Shown here: positions 1 through 7,959 of the stretch, piece after piece | How the letters are laid out: every line of letters starts with the position of its first letter | Position numbering within the stretch: position 1 is the first letter of the stretch | From: Burkholderiales bacterium | GTDB taxonomy: Bacteria; Pseudomonadota; Gammaproteobacteria; Burkholderiales; Burkholderiaceae_E | Length of the DNA: 64,000 nucleotides | Direction of reading: 5' to 3' | Assembly (NCBI GenBank): GCA_026399835.1 | Contig: JAPLQE010000042.1 | Coordinates: 1-64,000 of the forward strand | The notes under the pieces: model-generated | Seen by the model: only the letters and a program-made list of their open reading frames with translations | What the model was told of the DNA's origin: nothing | The model's database searches: none | Program-made: the position numbers and the translations under genes

Positions 1-68
1 CGCCCCAAACCCGCCTCCGACTGACCCGAAACGGCACCGATCGTGACCGCCCACCCTACAATCCAGCC

Positions 69-1871
69 CTACGCAGGGCCGGACCGGACAAGCCGGTCAC
101 GATCCCCGGATTCGCCGGTCATCTTCGCCGGAATACGCATCCAGCCGTGCAGCACCCAAGCCGGGTCGCCGCAGGCATGGCCGCCGGCGCTGTCGCGCAC
201 AATTCTTCCATCAATCATTACCTTGCATTGCAGCGAGTTGCCGTCGATCTGCCGTAGCGGCAGCCATGGCCCCAACACCAGCGCCCGGTGCGACTGCAGG
301 TCTGCCAGCCGCAGTAGCTCAGGCGCGTCCAAACCCTCGAACAAGCGTGAGCCGATCACTTCCATCGCGGGGAACATGCCACTGAAGTAGCTCATCGTGT
401 CTGACCGATTCGGGAGTGTCGTCACCGGCCTTTCGAGCAGGTAGGCAATCTCGGCTTCCACCGCCAGCGCCTCTCCTGGGCCCGTGAGCAGCTGCGCCTG
501 CTGACCTTGCAGCACCCCGCGCGTCGGCAGAGGCGCCACTGATACCCTCGCCTCTTTCGACGTGGCGCCAGCCTTCCAGGCAGTGGCACGCGAATCACCT
601 GCCTGTAGCCCGGCCAAGACTGCAGTCTGCAAGGCCTCGGCCTCTTCAACGGAGCTCAGTTGCAAAGCCGGGTCCCGGCTGTCCACCAGCGCGCCTCCGT
701 TCCAAGCATGCAGTAGGCCCACACTCAGAGTCTTAAGCCGGAGGCCCCCCGCCCCCGCCCCCGCCTTGACCCTCGCCCCGCTCGCCCCCTCCTGTTCCTG
801 TCCCGCCTGCAAGTGCGCCTCGAACTGCGCCAGGCTCACGCCAAACATCTGTAGGCGCGTGCCGTCGTAGACCTCCTTGGCCAGCGCTGCTGCGTCGCCG
901 CCGGCAAGCAGTGTCTTCTTGCGCCGGTGGTAGATCGCTGCCGCCTCCCGCAGATCCCGCGCGGTCGCTTCTAGCTGTCGTGTTGCAATCTCTTCAGGCG
1001 TGCCGACAGGGCCGGTGTGCGTCACTAACGCTTGCCGGTCTGGCAGGCTCGAACGCCTGCGGGCGGGTGCGGAGGGTTGTCCCAGCGCCGGCAGGCGGGC
1101 TGGCGGCGACGTCACCGCGGCATGCAGGGGACGCCCAGCCTTGAGGTCTCTCTGTGTGACCTGCGACCAGTGCCCGCTGTCGCGCGCTCCAGACGGCTTC
1201 GGGCGGGAAAGCGACGGCTGGCGCGGCGGCATGGCGCTATTGAACCGCCCGATCTCGCTGCCGACGGCAGCGACGCCCGCATTCGTCGCACGGGCATCGA
1301 AGGCCATGGCCTTGGCGATCGTTCCGAAGTGCTGCCGGGCCGCGGGGAGGTCCCGCCGGGCGATCGCCGCCGCCAACTGGGTCCGCTCGGTCTGCAGCGT
1401 CGCCACAGAGATGTCTTTGATGAACAGTCCCGCCGGCAGCCGCGCCAGCGCCTGCACGACCCTCTGCCCGCGATTCAGGTTGGCGACGAACTGATCCGCG
1501 CGGCGCGTTGCCAACCAACGGGTCTCACCCTGATTCGCCGAGCGGGGAGCCAGAAGCTCGACGGCCGCCGCCAGCCCGACCCCGAGGATGACGGGTGCGG
1601 ACCCGAGCAAACCACCGAGCAGCGCGCGAACGGCATTGGGGCCGGACACCGTCGCAGGCAGGCGGGCCGGCGGTGCCGACAGGCGAGCCGGTGCACGCAC
1701 GATGTTGTTCGCGGCCGGCGGGCGAGCCAGTGCCGGCGTGCGAGCCGGTGCACTCACGATCTTGTTCGCGGCGGACCGCACACCGCTCGCCGCGCCTGGC
1801 GAACTGGCAGACGGGGCACTCGTCCGGATTTGCGCACTCAGCGTCGGAGCGATTCGAGGCATCGAAGGCAT
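69..1871 (-). CDS. Hypothetical protein with disordered, repeat-bearing N-terminus
   Basis: I do not recognise this 600-residue protein. Residues 1-80 are rich in Ser, Ala and Pro and contain a 19-20 residue unit repeated twice (AANKIVSAPARTP and AANNIVRAPARLS), with PARLPA recurring later. One hydrophobic stretch at about residues 82-107 could be a membrane segment. The middle is Ala/Arg-rich and probably helical. The last 110 residues carry Trp, Cys and Met in normal proportion (for example LVLGPWLPLRQIDG), which looks like a real folded domain and favours this frame over the overlapping plus-strand frames. A second Met at residue 4 is an alternative start. No neighbour suggests a function. 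A secreted or surface role is possible but unsupported. Confidence 0.55.
   Translation of the reverse strand: MPSMPRIAPTLSAQIRTSAPSASSPGAASGVRSAANKIVSAPARTPALARPPAANNIVRAPARLSAPPARLPATVSGPNAVRALLGGLLGSAPVILGVGLAAAVELLAPRSANQGETRWLATRRADQFVANLNRGQRVVQALARLPAGLFIKDISVATLQTERTQLAAAIARRDLPAARQHFGTIAKAMAFDARATNAGVAAVGSEIGRFNSAMPPRQPSLSRPKPSGARDSGHWSQVTQRDLKAGRPLHAAVTSPPARLPALGQPSAPARRRSSLPDRQALVTHTGPVGTPEEIATRQLEATARDLREAAAIYHRRKKTLLAGGDAAALAKEVYDGTRLQMFGVSLAQFEAHLQAGQEQEGASGARVKAGAGAGGLRLKTLSVGLLHAWNGGALVDSRDPALQLSSVEEAEALQTAVLAGLQAGDSRATAWKAGATSKEARVSVAPLPTRGVLQGQQAQLLTGPGEALAVEAEIAYLLERPVTTLPNRSDTMSYFSGMFPAMEVIGSRLFEGLDAPELLRLADLQSHRALVLGPWLPLRQIDGNSLQCKVMIDGRIVRDSAGGHACGDPAWVLHGWMRIPAKMTGESGDRDRLVRSGPA
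1683..1772. repeat. Two-copy direct repeat inside the hypothetical gene
   Basis: A 33-base unit at 1683-1715 recurs at 1740-1772 with a 57-base period and two mismatches that I can see. Both copies contain gcgagccggtgcac followed by cacgat and ttgttcgcggc. The period is a multiple of three, so the repeat is in frame and creates the duplicated AAN-IV-APAR peptide unit. Confidence 0.7.
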
Positions 1872-2218
1872 TCCAGGGCTCCAAGGACTACGAGCGCCGA
1901 GGTCATGGCTTGCCGCATCGCGGCACGGGCACGCTGCATTGAACGCGTCGGATGTTCACGTGCAACGGCGCGGCTGGCTAGCTGGGGGGAACCCTAGATC
2001 GGGACGCCCGGGCCCTGCGCGCTCCGACCTGCGGACGGCCATTGCCACCTTTAGGAAGAACCGTAAGCGCGTGGCGATCACACCGTGCGGCGGCACGGGC
2101 GGTCGTGTTCAGCAGGCCGCCGCGGCTACCGTCCAGCGATGCGGCAGCGGCTCGTCGATGCGGCTGTTCGGATGCATGGGCGCCGTTCCAGCACGTCGCG
2201 CAAGCCGCTTCACGGCGC
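1872..2218. other. 347-base stretch with no convincing gene
   Basis: The stretch lies between the start of the hypothetical gene (minus strand) and the stop of the esterase-like gene (minus strand). Open frames cross it on the plus strand, but their translations are Arg-rich shadows with no domain. I see no promoter, terminator, tRNA or repeat that I could support. Confidence 0.5.
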
Positions 2219-2902
2219 TCAGTGCAGCGTGGGCCGCTTCGCCGGACCGCGCCCTCGGAACACCGTCTGCATCACGCGCGTCGTGCCGAGGTTCACCATT
2301 TCCTGGCCGATCGTGTGGCCCTCGTCCTCGACGATGTCCAGCGTCACGTCGACCCCGAGTGCGCGCAGCCCGCGCAAGGCGCGGGTCGCGTGCAGCGCGG
2401 GCACGACGCTGTCGAACTCGCCGTGGATCAGGTGCACGGTCGAGCCGACGCGCTCGCCGTCCTGCAGCGGGCGGGCGAGGCGCCCGGCGTAGGCGACCAC
2501 GATCGACGCCACAGAGCCGCGCATGCGGGCGAGTTCGAGCGCCAGCGTCGCGCCCTGGCCGAAGCCGATCACGACCGTCTCGCGAGGCTCGAGGCCCAGC
2601 GTCGCCTGCAGGCTTGCGATGCGCGCGCCGACCGTCCCCGCGGCCTCGTCCAGCACGAGCGCGCCGCGTGCATCCCGTCCGGCTGGGTCGAACCAGTCGG
2701 CGATCGCGCCGACGCGGCGCAGCCCCTGCAGCAGCACCGCCGTGGCGCCCGGGAACTTGAGCTGCCAGGCGATCGCCACCGGCGCGAAGGTCTCGGGCGA
2801 GGAGCCGGCACCGTGCAGGAAGACCAGCAGCCGGCGCGGCGCTGTCGCCGAGATGGGCGGCAGCTCCAGCCAGACCTGCTCGGGGCGGGGTTCGTCTGCC
2901 AT
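2219..2902 (-). CDS. Alpha/beta-hydrolase, YpfH/phospholipase-carboxylesterase type, nucleophile Ser replaced
   Basis: The 227-residue protein has the layout of the small cytosolic carboxylesterase family: the oxyanion segment FLHGAGSS at residues 28-35, the acid residue Asp164 in GEFDSVVP, and His196 in EDEGHTIG. The nucleophile elbow, normally G-x-S-x-G, reads GFGQG at 113-117, because codon 115 is GGC (Gly). The protein may therefore be inactive, use another residue, or bind rather than hydrolyse. The ATG at 2902 begins MADEPRPEQ. The gene lies 8 bases downstream of pit and probably shares its transcript. Family membership is clear; activity is doubtful. Confidence 0.85.
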   Translation of the reverse strand: MADEPRPEQVWLELPPISATAPRRLLVFLHGAGSSPETFAPVAIAWQLKFPGATAVLLQGLRRVGAIADWFDPAGRDARGALVLDEAAGTVGARIASLQATLGLEPRETVVIGFGQGATLALELARMRGSVASIVVAYAGRLARPLQDGERVGSTVHLIHGEFDSVVPALHATRALRGLRALGVDVTLDIVEDEGHTIGQEMVNLGTTRVMQTVFRGRGPAKRPTLH

Positions 2903-2910
2903 CGCTGCGC

Positions 2911-3915
2911 CTACATCACCATCCGGCCGATCGCCCAGCCGAACGCTGCCATCACGGCGCTCGCCGGGATGGTCAGCACCCAGGCCCAGACGATGCTGCC
3001 GGCCAGGCCCCAGCGGACCGCAGAGAACTTGCGCGCCGAGCCGACGCCGACGATGGCGCCGGTGATGGTGTGCGTGGTCGAGACCGGGATGCCACCGGCG
3101 GTCGCGATGAACAGCGTCAGCGCACCGCCCGTTTCCGCGCAGAAGCCGCCCACCGGGCGCAGCTTCGTGATCTTCTGGCCCATCGTCTTCACGATCCGCC
3201 AGCCGCCGAACAGCGTGCCGAAGCCGAGCGCGAGGTAGCAGGCCGCGACCACCCAGCCCGGCAGGTGATCGGGCGTGGTCGCGCCCGCGGCGATCAGCAG
3301 CAGCCAGATGATGCCCATCGTCTTCTGCGCGTCGTTGCTGCCGTGGCCGATGCTGTACATCGCCGACGAGGCCAGCTGCAGCCGGCGGAACCAGCGATCG
3401 ATGCGCCGCGGCGGCGAGCTGCGGCTGACCCACGAGACGGCGAGCACCAGCAGCGCGCCGAGCACGAAGCCGAGCAGGGGCGACACCAGGATGAAGACGG
3501 CGACCTTCAGGATGCCCGAGGCAATGAGCGCGTCGACGCCGGCCTTGGCGATCGTCGCGCCCATCAGCCCGCCGATCAGCGCATGCGAGGAGCTCGAGGG
3601 GATGCCGAACCACCAGGTGACGATGTTCCAGGCGAGCGCGCCCACCAGCGCGCCGAAGATCACGTAGTGGTCGACGACCGACACGTCGACGATGCCCTTG
3701 CCCACGGTCGCTGCGACCTTGAGTTCGAACAGCGCATAGGCCAGCACGTTGAAGAACGCCGCCCACAGCACCGCGTGATGGGGCCTGAGCACACCGGTGG
3801 AGACGACGGTCGCGATCGAGTTCGCGGCGTCCTGGAAGCCGTTCATGAAGTCGAACGCGAGGGCGAGCACGACCAGGAAGACCAGGACGCCGAAGCTCAT
3901 GGTCAGGTCGTTCAT
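2911..3915 (-). CDS. pit: Inorganic phosphate transporter, PiT family
   Basis: This 334-residue multi-pass inner-membrane protein carries both PiT signature halves. The N-terminal one is DFMNGFQDAANSIATVV at about residues 22-38; the C-terminal one is GGIPVSTTHTITGAIVG near residue 275. PiT proteins are low-affinity, proton-coupled importers of metal-phosphate. Length and the inverted-repeat layout fit the short PiT subfamily that is usually paired with a DUF47 protein, and that partner lies directly upstream (33-base gap). The esterase-like gene follows 8 bases downstream. The operon order is DUF47, pit, hydrolase. Confidence 0.95.
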   Translation of the reverse strand: MNDLTMSFGVLVFLVVLALAFDFMNGFQDAANSIATVVSTGVLRPHHAVLWAAFFNVLAYALFELKVAATVGKGIVDVSVVDHYVIFGALVGALAWNIVTWWFGIPSSSSHALIGGLMGATIAKAGVDALIASGILKVAVFILVSPLLGFVLGALLVLAVSWVSRSSPPRRIDRWFRRLQLASSAMYSIGHGSNDAQKTMGIIWLLLIAAGATTPDHLPGWVVAACYLALGFGTLFGGWRIVKTMGQKITKLRPVGGFCAETGGALTLFIATAGGIPVSTTHTITGAIVGVGSARKFSAVRWGLAGSIVWAWVLTIPASAVMAAFGWAIGRMVM

Positions 3916-3948
3916 CGGCGGGGCTCCGATGGGGCGAGGGCCCGCCGG

Positions 3949-4584
3949 TCAGGCATTCTCGAGGACCACGCCTTCGAGGATGTTGGCCACGTCCTCGCAC
4001 TTGTCGGTCAGCGACTCGAGCAGCTCGTAGATCGCCTTGAGCTTGATGACCTGGCGCACGTCCGACTCGTCGCGGAACAGCTTCGACATCGCCGAGCGCA
4101 TCACCCGGTCCGCATCCGACTCGAGCTGATCGATCTCGCTGCACAGCTTCAGGATCGCCTCGGCGTTGTCCATGTTGGTCAGCATCGCGACCGCGCTGCG
4201 CACCCGCTCGCAGCACATCTGCGACAGCGAGGCGAGCTGGATCGCCTCGGGCGTGACCGTCTGGATGTCATAGAGCATCACCGACTCGGCGACGTCCTGC
4301 GTCAGGTCGAGGATGTCGTCCATCCGCGAGATCAGCTGGTGGATGTCCTCGCGGTCGAACGGCGTGATGAAGGTCTTGTGCAGCAGCGCGAACGTCTCGT
4401 GCGCGATCTTGTCCGCCGAGGTCTCGATCCGGTCGATCTCCTGCAGCTCGGACTGACGCACGGCTTCCTCGTCGTAGTGCTGCATCATGTGCACCAGATG
4501 GGCCGCGCCCTCGACGATGCGCTCCGCGTGGGCGTTGAACAGGTCGAAGAAGCGGCCCTCGCGGGGCATCAGGCGGCCGAGCAT
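3949..4584 (-). CDS. DUF47 (PhoU-like) family protein, Pit accessory
   Basis: The 211-residue all-helical protein has the DUF47/PhoU-like pattern, with acid-rich helices such as DRIETSADKIAHE and QLESDADRVMRSA. In this family the gene is almost always adjacent to a PiT transporter and is thought to modulate it. I chose the ATG at 4584 (MLGRLMPREGRFFDLF) because the family begins with this FFDLF region. The upstream frame adds only a short Arg/Pro stretch. It is the first gene of the DUF47-pit unit. Confidence 0.92.
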   Translation of the reverse strand: MLGRLMPREGRFFDLFNAHAERIVEGAAHLVHMMQHYDEEAVRQSELQEIDRIETSADKIAHETFALLHKTFITPFDREDIHQLISRMDDILDLTQDVAESVMLYDIQTVTPEAIQLASLSQMCCERVRSAVAMLTNMDNAEAILKLCSEIDQLESDADRVMRSAMSKLFRDESDVRQVIKLKAIYELLESLTDKCEDVANILEGVVLENA

Positions 4585-4666
4585 GACGGGATCCGGTCTG
4601 AGGAAAGGGCGGGCGCAGCGTATCAGAAACATGCGACCGGCCGGCCTGCGGAGCCCCTGCCGGGTC

Positions 4667-5107
4667 TCACGGCGCGGACATGCCGGCGGCGCGGCGCAGC
4701 CGCTCGAGGTAGCGCTCGTTCGACGGCGGGCTGCGGTCGCGCTGAGCTTCCCAGATCGTCTCGGCCAATGCGTCGATCGCCCGGTGCGCGGCTTCGTGCT
4801 CGTCGCCGGTCGCGCGCAGCAGCACCTGGAACGCGTCGCGGATGCCCGGGGGCTGGTCGATCTGCAACTGCTCGACCAGCGAAAGGTGCAGGCCGAGATG
4901 CAGGAACGGGTTGGAGCGGCCCGCCTCGGGCGGAAACTCCGCGCCGAGCGCGGCCTGCGGATCGGCCAGCAGCGCGTGGTATTCGGGATGACGCCCGATC
5001 CAGTCGGCGGCGATCGTCTCGAGCGGGGTCAGCGGGGCCGACTCGCCGTGCTTGCGCCAGGCGTCGCAGAAGAACCTGCGGACATCGTCACGACTCGGGT
5101 TGAACAT
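4667..5107 (-). CDS. DUF1841 family protein
   Basis: The 146-residue protein begins MFNPSRDDVRRFFCDAW and contains NPFLHLGLHLSLVEQL and the ending RYLERLRRAAG, all typical of DUF1841, a betaproteobacterial family of unknown function. The ATG at 5107 lies inside the 3' end of nth (20-base overlap), which implies translational coupling. The longer upstream frame is Arg-rich and is the nth coding region read out of frame. The same nth-DUF1841 order recurs in Burkholderiales, as I recall. Confidence 0.88.
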   Translation of the reverse strand: MFNPSRDDVRRFFCDAWRKHGESAPLTPLETIAADWIGRHPEYHALLADPQAALGAEFPPEAGRSNPFLHLGLHLSLVEQLQIDQPPGIRDAFQVLLRATGDEHEAAHRAIDALAETIWEAQRDRSPPSNERYLERLRRAAGMSAP

Positions 5108-5807
5108 CGCGTTTCGGTGCGTTGCGTGCCACGGCCTTGCTCGCCGGGCGCTTGCGGGCCGGCGCTGTGCCGGGGGCGGGCGTCTTGGGTCGGTTCGGGC
5201 AGAGGTCGGCCACCGGGCAGCGCCAGCACTCCGGCTTGAGCGCCTTGCAGACATAGCGCCCGTGCAGGATCAGCCAGTGGTGCGCATCCTGCCTGAATGC
5301 GGGCGGCACCGCCTTCATCAGACCGGTCTCGACCGCGAGCGGTGTCTTGCCGACCGCGAGCTTCAGGCGGTTCGAGACGCGGAAGATGTGCGTGTCCACG
5401 GCGATCGTCGGCTCGCCGAACGCGGTGTTCAGCACGACGTTGGCGGTCTTGCGGCCCACGCCTGGCAGGTGCTCGAGCGCCTCGCGGTCGCGGGGCACCT
5501 CGCCGCCGTGGAGCTCGACGAGGAGGCGGCAGGCCTCGATCAGGTGCTTAGCCTTCGAGTGGTACAGCCCGATCGTCTTGATGTAGGACTCGAGGCCCTC
5601 CACGCCGAGCGCGAGGATCGAGGCCGGCGTGTTCGCGACCGGGAAGAGCTTGCGCGTGGCGGCGTTCACGCCGCGGTCGGTCGCCTGCGCCGACAGCAGC
5701 ACCGCCGCGAGCAGCTCGAAGGGCGTCGTGTACTCGAGCTCGGTGGTGGGGGTCGGGTTGCCCGCCTGCAGCCGGGTGAACAGCTCGATGCGGTCGGCCA
5801 CCTTCAT
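5088..5807 (-). CDS. nth: Endonuclease III, DNA glycosylase/AP lyase
   Basis: The 239-residue protein removes oxidised pyrimidines and cleaves the abasic site in base excision repair. Key residues fall at the same numbers as in E. coli Nth: catalytic Lys120 in the helix-hairpin-helix segment LPGVGRKTANVV, catalytic Asp138 in AVDTHIFRVSNRL, and 4Fe-4S ligands Cys187, Cys194, Cys197 and Cys203. The tail after residue 205 is a Lys/Arg/Pro-rich extension of about 30 residues. The start ATG at 5807 overlaps the rnfB-like stop as ATGA, so the two are coupled. Confidence 0.97.
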   Translation of the reverse strand: MKVADRIELFTRLQAGNPTPTTELEYTTPFELLAAVLLSAQATDRGVNAATRKLFPVANTPASILALGVEGLESYIKTIGLYHSKAKHLIEACRLLVELHGGEVPRDREALEHLPGVGRKTANVVLNTAFGEPTIAVDTHIFRVSNRLKLAVGKTPLAVETGLMKAVPPAFRQDAHHWLILHGRYVCKALKPECWRCPVADLCPNRPKTPAPGTAPARKRPASKAVARNAPKRDVQPES

Positions 5808-6514
5808 CGGGGCGCCTCCAGCCGGGCGCGCGCCCGCGCGATCGCGGCCTCGACGGTCGCGCGCTTGCGCAGCACGGCGGCGTCCTGCGGCTCGGCCGCC
5901 AGCGCATCGAGCTTGGCGTGCGCCTCGTCGGCATGGCGCTCGAGGTCCTCGGCAGCGACCCGCTCGAGGCGCCGCGCACGCTGGCGGTGGCGGGCGCGTG
6001 CGGCGTCGGCGTCGTGGCTCGTCCAGGCGGCGAGCGCCGGCGGCGGCTCGATCATCTCGATGCAGTCGACCGGGCAGGGCGCGACGCACAGGTCGCAGCC
6101 GCTGCACAGCTCGGGGATCACCGCGTGCAGGCGCCGGGGCGCGCCCGCGATGGCGTCGACCGGGCAGGCCTGGATGCACTTGGTGCAGCCGATGCACAGC
6201 TCGGCGACGATGCGCGCGATGCGCCGCGGCTGCTCGGTGCCGCAGGCCGGGTCGACCGCGGGCACGACCGGCCGCCCGGTGGCGGCCGCGAGCAGCACGA
6301 TGCCGCCGGCGCCGCCCGGCGGGCAGCGGTCGATCGGTGCGCCGTCGGCGACGATGGCGCGCGCATAGGGCAGACAGCCGCCGTGGCCGCACTTCGTGCA
6401 CTGGGTCTGGGGCAGCAGCGCATCGATCGCGTCGATGCGAGCGACGAGCGCCGCGTCGACGGCGTCGGGCGCGGCGCTCGGGGAGGCGCTCTGGATCGGG
6501 GCGTGGGGCTTCAG
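5804..6514 (-). CDS. rnfB: RnfB-like ferredoxin with apparent CTG start
   Basis: Iron-sulfur electron carrier of the RnfB type. From the N-terminus it has the Fe-S domain CTKCGHGGC...CPPGG, then two bacterial 4Fe-4S motifs, CIGCTKCIQACP and CSGCDLCVAPCP, and then an Arg/Glu-rich helical tail. No other rnf gene is nearby; stand-alone rnfB next to nth is common in betaproteobacteria. The conserved Cys motif begins near 6400, yet the frame contains no ATG, GTG or TTG upstream before the stop at 6557. The only well-placed candidate is CTG at 6512-6514, which overlaps the phaZ stop as CTGA. A GTG at 6298 would delete the first Cys domain. Product about 236 residues; start uncertain. Confidence 0.85.
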   Translation of the reverse strand: MKPHAPIQSASPSAAPDAVDAALVARIDAIDALLPQTQCTKCGHGGCLPYARAIVADGAPIDRCPPGGAGGIVLLAAATGRPVVPAVDPACGTEQPRRIARIVAELCIGCTKCIQACPVDAIAGAPRRLHAVIPELCSGCDLCVAPCPVDCIEMIEPPPALAAWTSHDADAARARHRQRARRLERVAAEDLERHADEAHAKLDALAAEPQDAAVLRKRATVEAAIARARARLEAPR

Positions 6515-7758
6515 GCGTGCTCGCGGATGAAGTCGCGGATCTGCGGGCAGATGATCTCACGCCAGCGGCGGCCGGCGAAGATGCCGTAGTGACCGGCCCC
6601 CTGCGCGACCATCTGCCGCTTCATCTTCTTCGGCAGGTTCCTGCACAGGTCGAGCGCGGCGCTCGTCTGGCCCACGCCCGAGATGTCGTCGAGCTCGCCC
6701 TCGATCGAGAACAGCGCGACGCGGCGGATGTCCTCGGGTGCCACGCGCAGGGTGCGACCCTCGAAGGGCATCTCCCAGGTTCCGAGCGGCAGCCGGTGCT
6801 CCTGGAACACCGTCTTGATGGTGTCCAGGTAGTACTCGGCCGGCAGGTCCAGCACCGCGTTGTACTCGTCGTAGAACTTGCGGTGGCTCTCGGCATCCTC
6901 GTCGCCGCCGCGCACCAGGTTCATGTAGAAGTCCCAGTGCGACTCGGCATGGCGGTCGGGGTTCATCGCGACGAAGCCCGCGTGCTGCAGGAAGCCCGGG
7001 TAGACCGAGCGTCCGGCGCCGGGGTACTTGCCCGGCACACGGTAGATCACGGTCCGCTCGAACCAGGTGAACGACTTCTCGGTGGCGAGGTTGTTCACCT
7101 GCGTCGGGCTCTTGCGGGTGTCGATCGGCCCGCCCATCATCGTCATCGTCTTCGGCAGCTTCGGGTCGTCGAGCGTCGACATCAGCGACACCGCGGCCAT
7201 CACCGGCACCGTCGGCTGGCACACCGAGATCAGGTGCACGTCCGGTCCGAGGTGGCGGATGAACTGGGCGACGTAGGCGACGTAGTCGTGCAGGTGGAAC
7301 GGACCCTGCGAGACCGACACCATCCGTGCATCGAGCCAGTCGGTGACGTAGACGTTGTGATCCGGCAGCAGCGCCCGCACGGTGTCGCGCAGCAGCGTCG
7401 CGTGGTGGCCGGACAGCGGCGCGACCACCAGCACCACCGGATCGGCCTTGCGGGCCTCGAGCGCCTTGGGCAGCAGGCGGTCGAAGCGGATGAGGTTGCA
7501 GAACGGCTTGCTCAGATCGATCCGCTCGACGATGGTGACCTCGTGGCCGTCCATCGTGGTGGTCTTCAGGTCCCAGCCGGGTTTCTCGTATTCCTTGCCG
7601 AGCCGATGCAGCAGCTCGAAGCCGGCCGCCATCCGGGGCGCGAAGGCCGTGTAGGCGTACGGACTGTACGGATTGCTGTACAGCTGGCTCATGGCCTCGG
7701 CCCAGCTGGACAGGGGATTGAGGACAGCGCGCTGCGCTTCACGAACCTGATAGAGCAC
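6511..7758 (-). CDS. phaZ: Intracellular polyhydroxybutyrate depolymerase
   Basis: This 415-residue protein is close in length to the Ralstonia PhaZ enzymes that mobilise native PHB granules. It matches the family start (LYQVREAQRA followed by NPLSSWAEAMSQLYSNP), has an alpha/beta-hydrolase core, and has the putative nucleophile Cys in LISVCQPTVP, as is characteristic of intracellular PhaZ (a Cys rather than a Ser). The ending QGAGHYGIFAGRRWRE carries the expected catalytic His. I chose GTG at 7758 because the family starts at this residue and GGAG lies about 8 bases upstream. A promoter with an operator-like palindrome is visible upstream. Confidence 0.95.
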   Translation of the reverse strand: MLYQVREAQRAVLNPLSSWAEAMSQLYSNPYSPYAYTAFAPRMAAGFELLHRLGKEYEKPGWDLKTTTMDGHEVTIVERIDLSKPFCNLIRFDRLLPKALEARKADPVVLVVAPLSGHHATLLRDTVRALLPDHNVYVTDWLDARMVSVSQGPFHLHDYVAYVAQFIRHLGPDVHLISVCQPTVPVMAAVSLMSTLDDPKLPKTMTMMGGPIDTRKSPTQVNNLATEKSFTWFERTVIYRVPGKYPGAGRSVYPGFLQHAGFVAMNPDRHAESHWDFYMNLVRGGDEDAESHRKFYDEYNAVLDLPAEYYLDTIKTVFQEHRLPLGTWEMPFEGRTLRVAPEDIRRVALFSIEGELDDISGVGQTSAALDLCRNLPKKMKRQMVAQGAGHYGIFAGRRWREIICPQIRDFIREHA

Positions 7759-7788
7759 GGGGACGGCTCCGATTGACGAAACGGCGCG

Positions 7789-7817
7789 ATTATCGTCCGC
7801 GCACCGTCTTGTTGCAA
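7789..7817 (-). promoter_or_regulatory. Candidate sigma-70 promoter of phaZ
   Basis: Read on the minus strand, TTGCAA (7817-7812) is followed after exactly 17 bases by GATAAT (7794-7789), about 30 bases upstream of the phaZ GTG. The -35 box lies inside a perfect palindrome. Confidence 0.5.
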
Positions 7818-7823
7818 TGCAAC
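7811..7823. promoter_or_regulatory. 13-base palindrome over the phaZ -35 box
   Basis: The sequence gttgca-a-tgcaac is a perfect inverted repeat with a single central base, covering the -35 element of phaZ. PHA regulators of the PhaR family bind TGCA-containing sites, so this is a plausible PhaR operator. The assignment is inference. Confidence 0.45.
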
Positions 7824-7926
7824 ATTCAACACATTGTCCGCATTCTGTTCCGATCGGGCCATGGCGCACGCCGGGCGGTGGGTCGACGTTGCGCAATGCA
7901 CCAAGTGTTTCCCCGCGGATGGGGAC

Positions 7927-7947
7927 GGCCCGGGCAAGCGCCGGGCC
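7927..7947 (-). terminator. Hairpin downstream of the large oxidoreductase
   Basis: GGCCCGG and CCGGGCC form a perfect 7-base stem with a 7-base loop, 12 bases past the oxidoreductase stop on the minus strand. No U-tract follows, so it may be a pause or stability hairpin rather than an intrinsic terminator. Confidence 0.35.
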
Positions 7948-7959
7948 TGGTCCGACGGC

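Noticed and set aside
1588-2760. 390-codon plus-strand frame over the 5' end of the hypothetical gene and the empty stretch
   Set aside because: The product is extremely Arg-rich after residue 200 and runs antisense into the esterase-like gene.
3070-5103. 677-codon plus-strand frame across pit, DUF47 and DUF1841
   Set aside because: Antisense to three recognised genes and compositionally abnormal.
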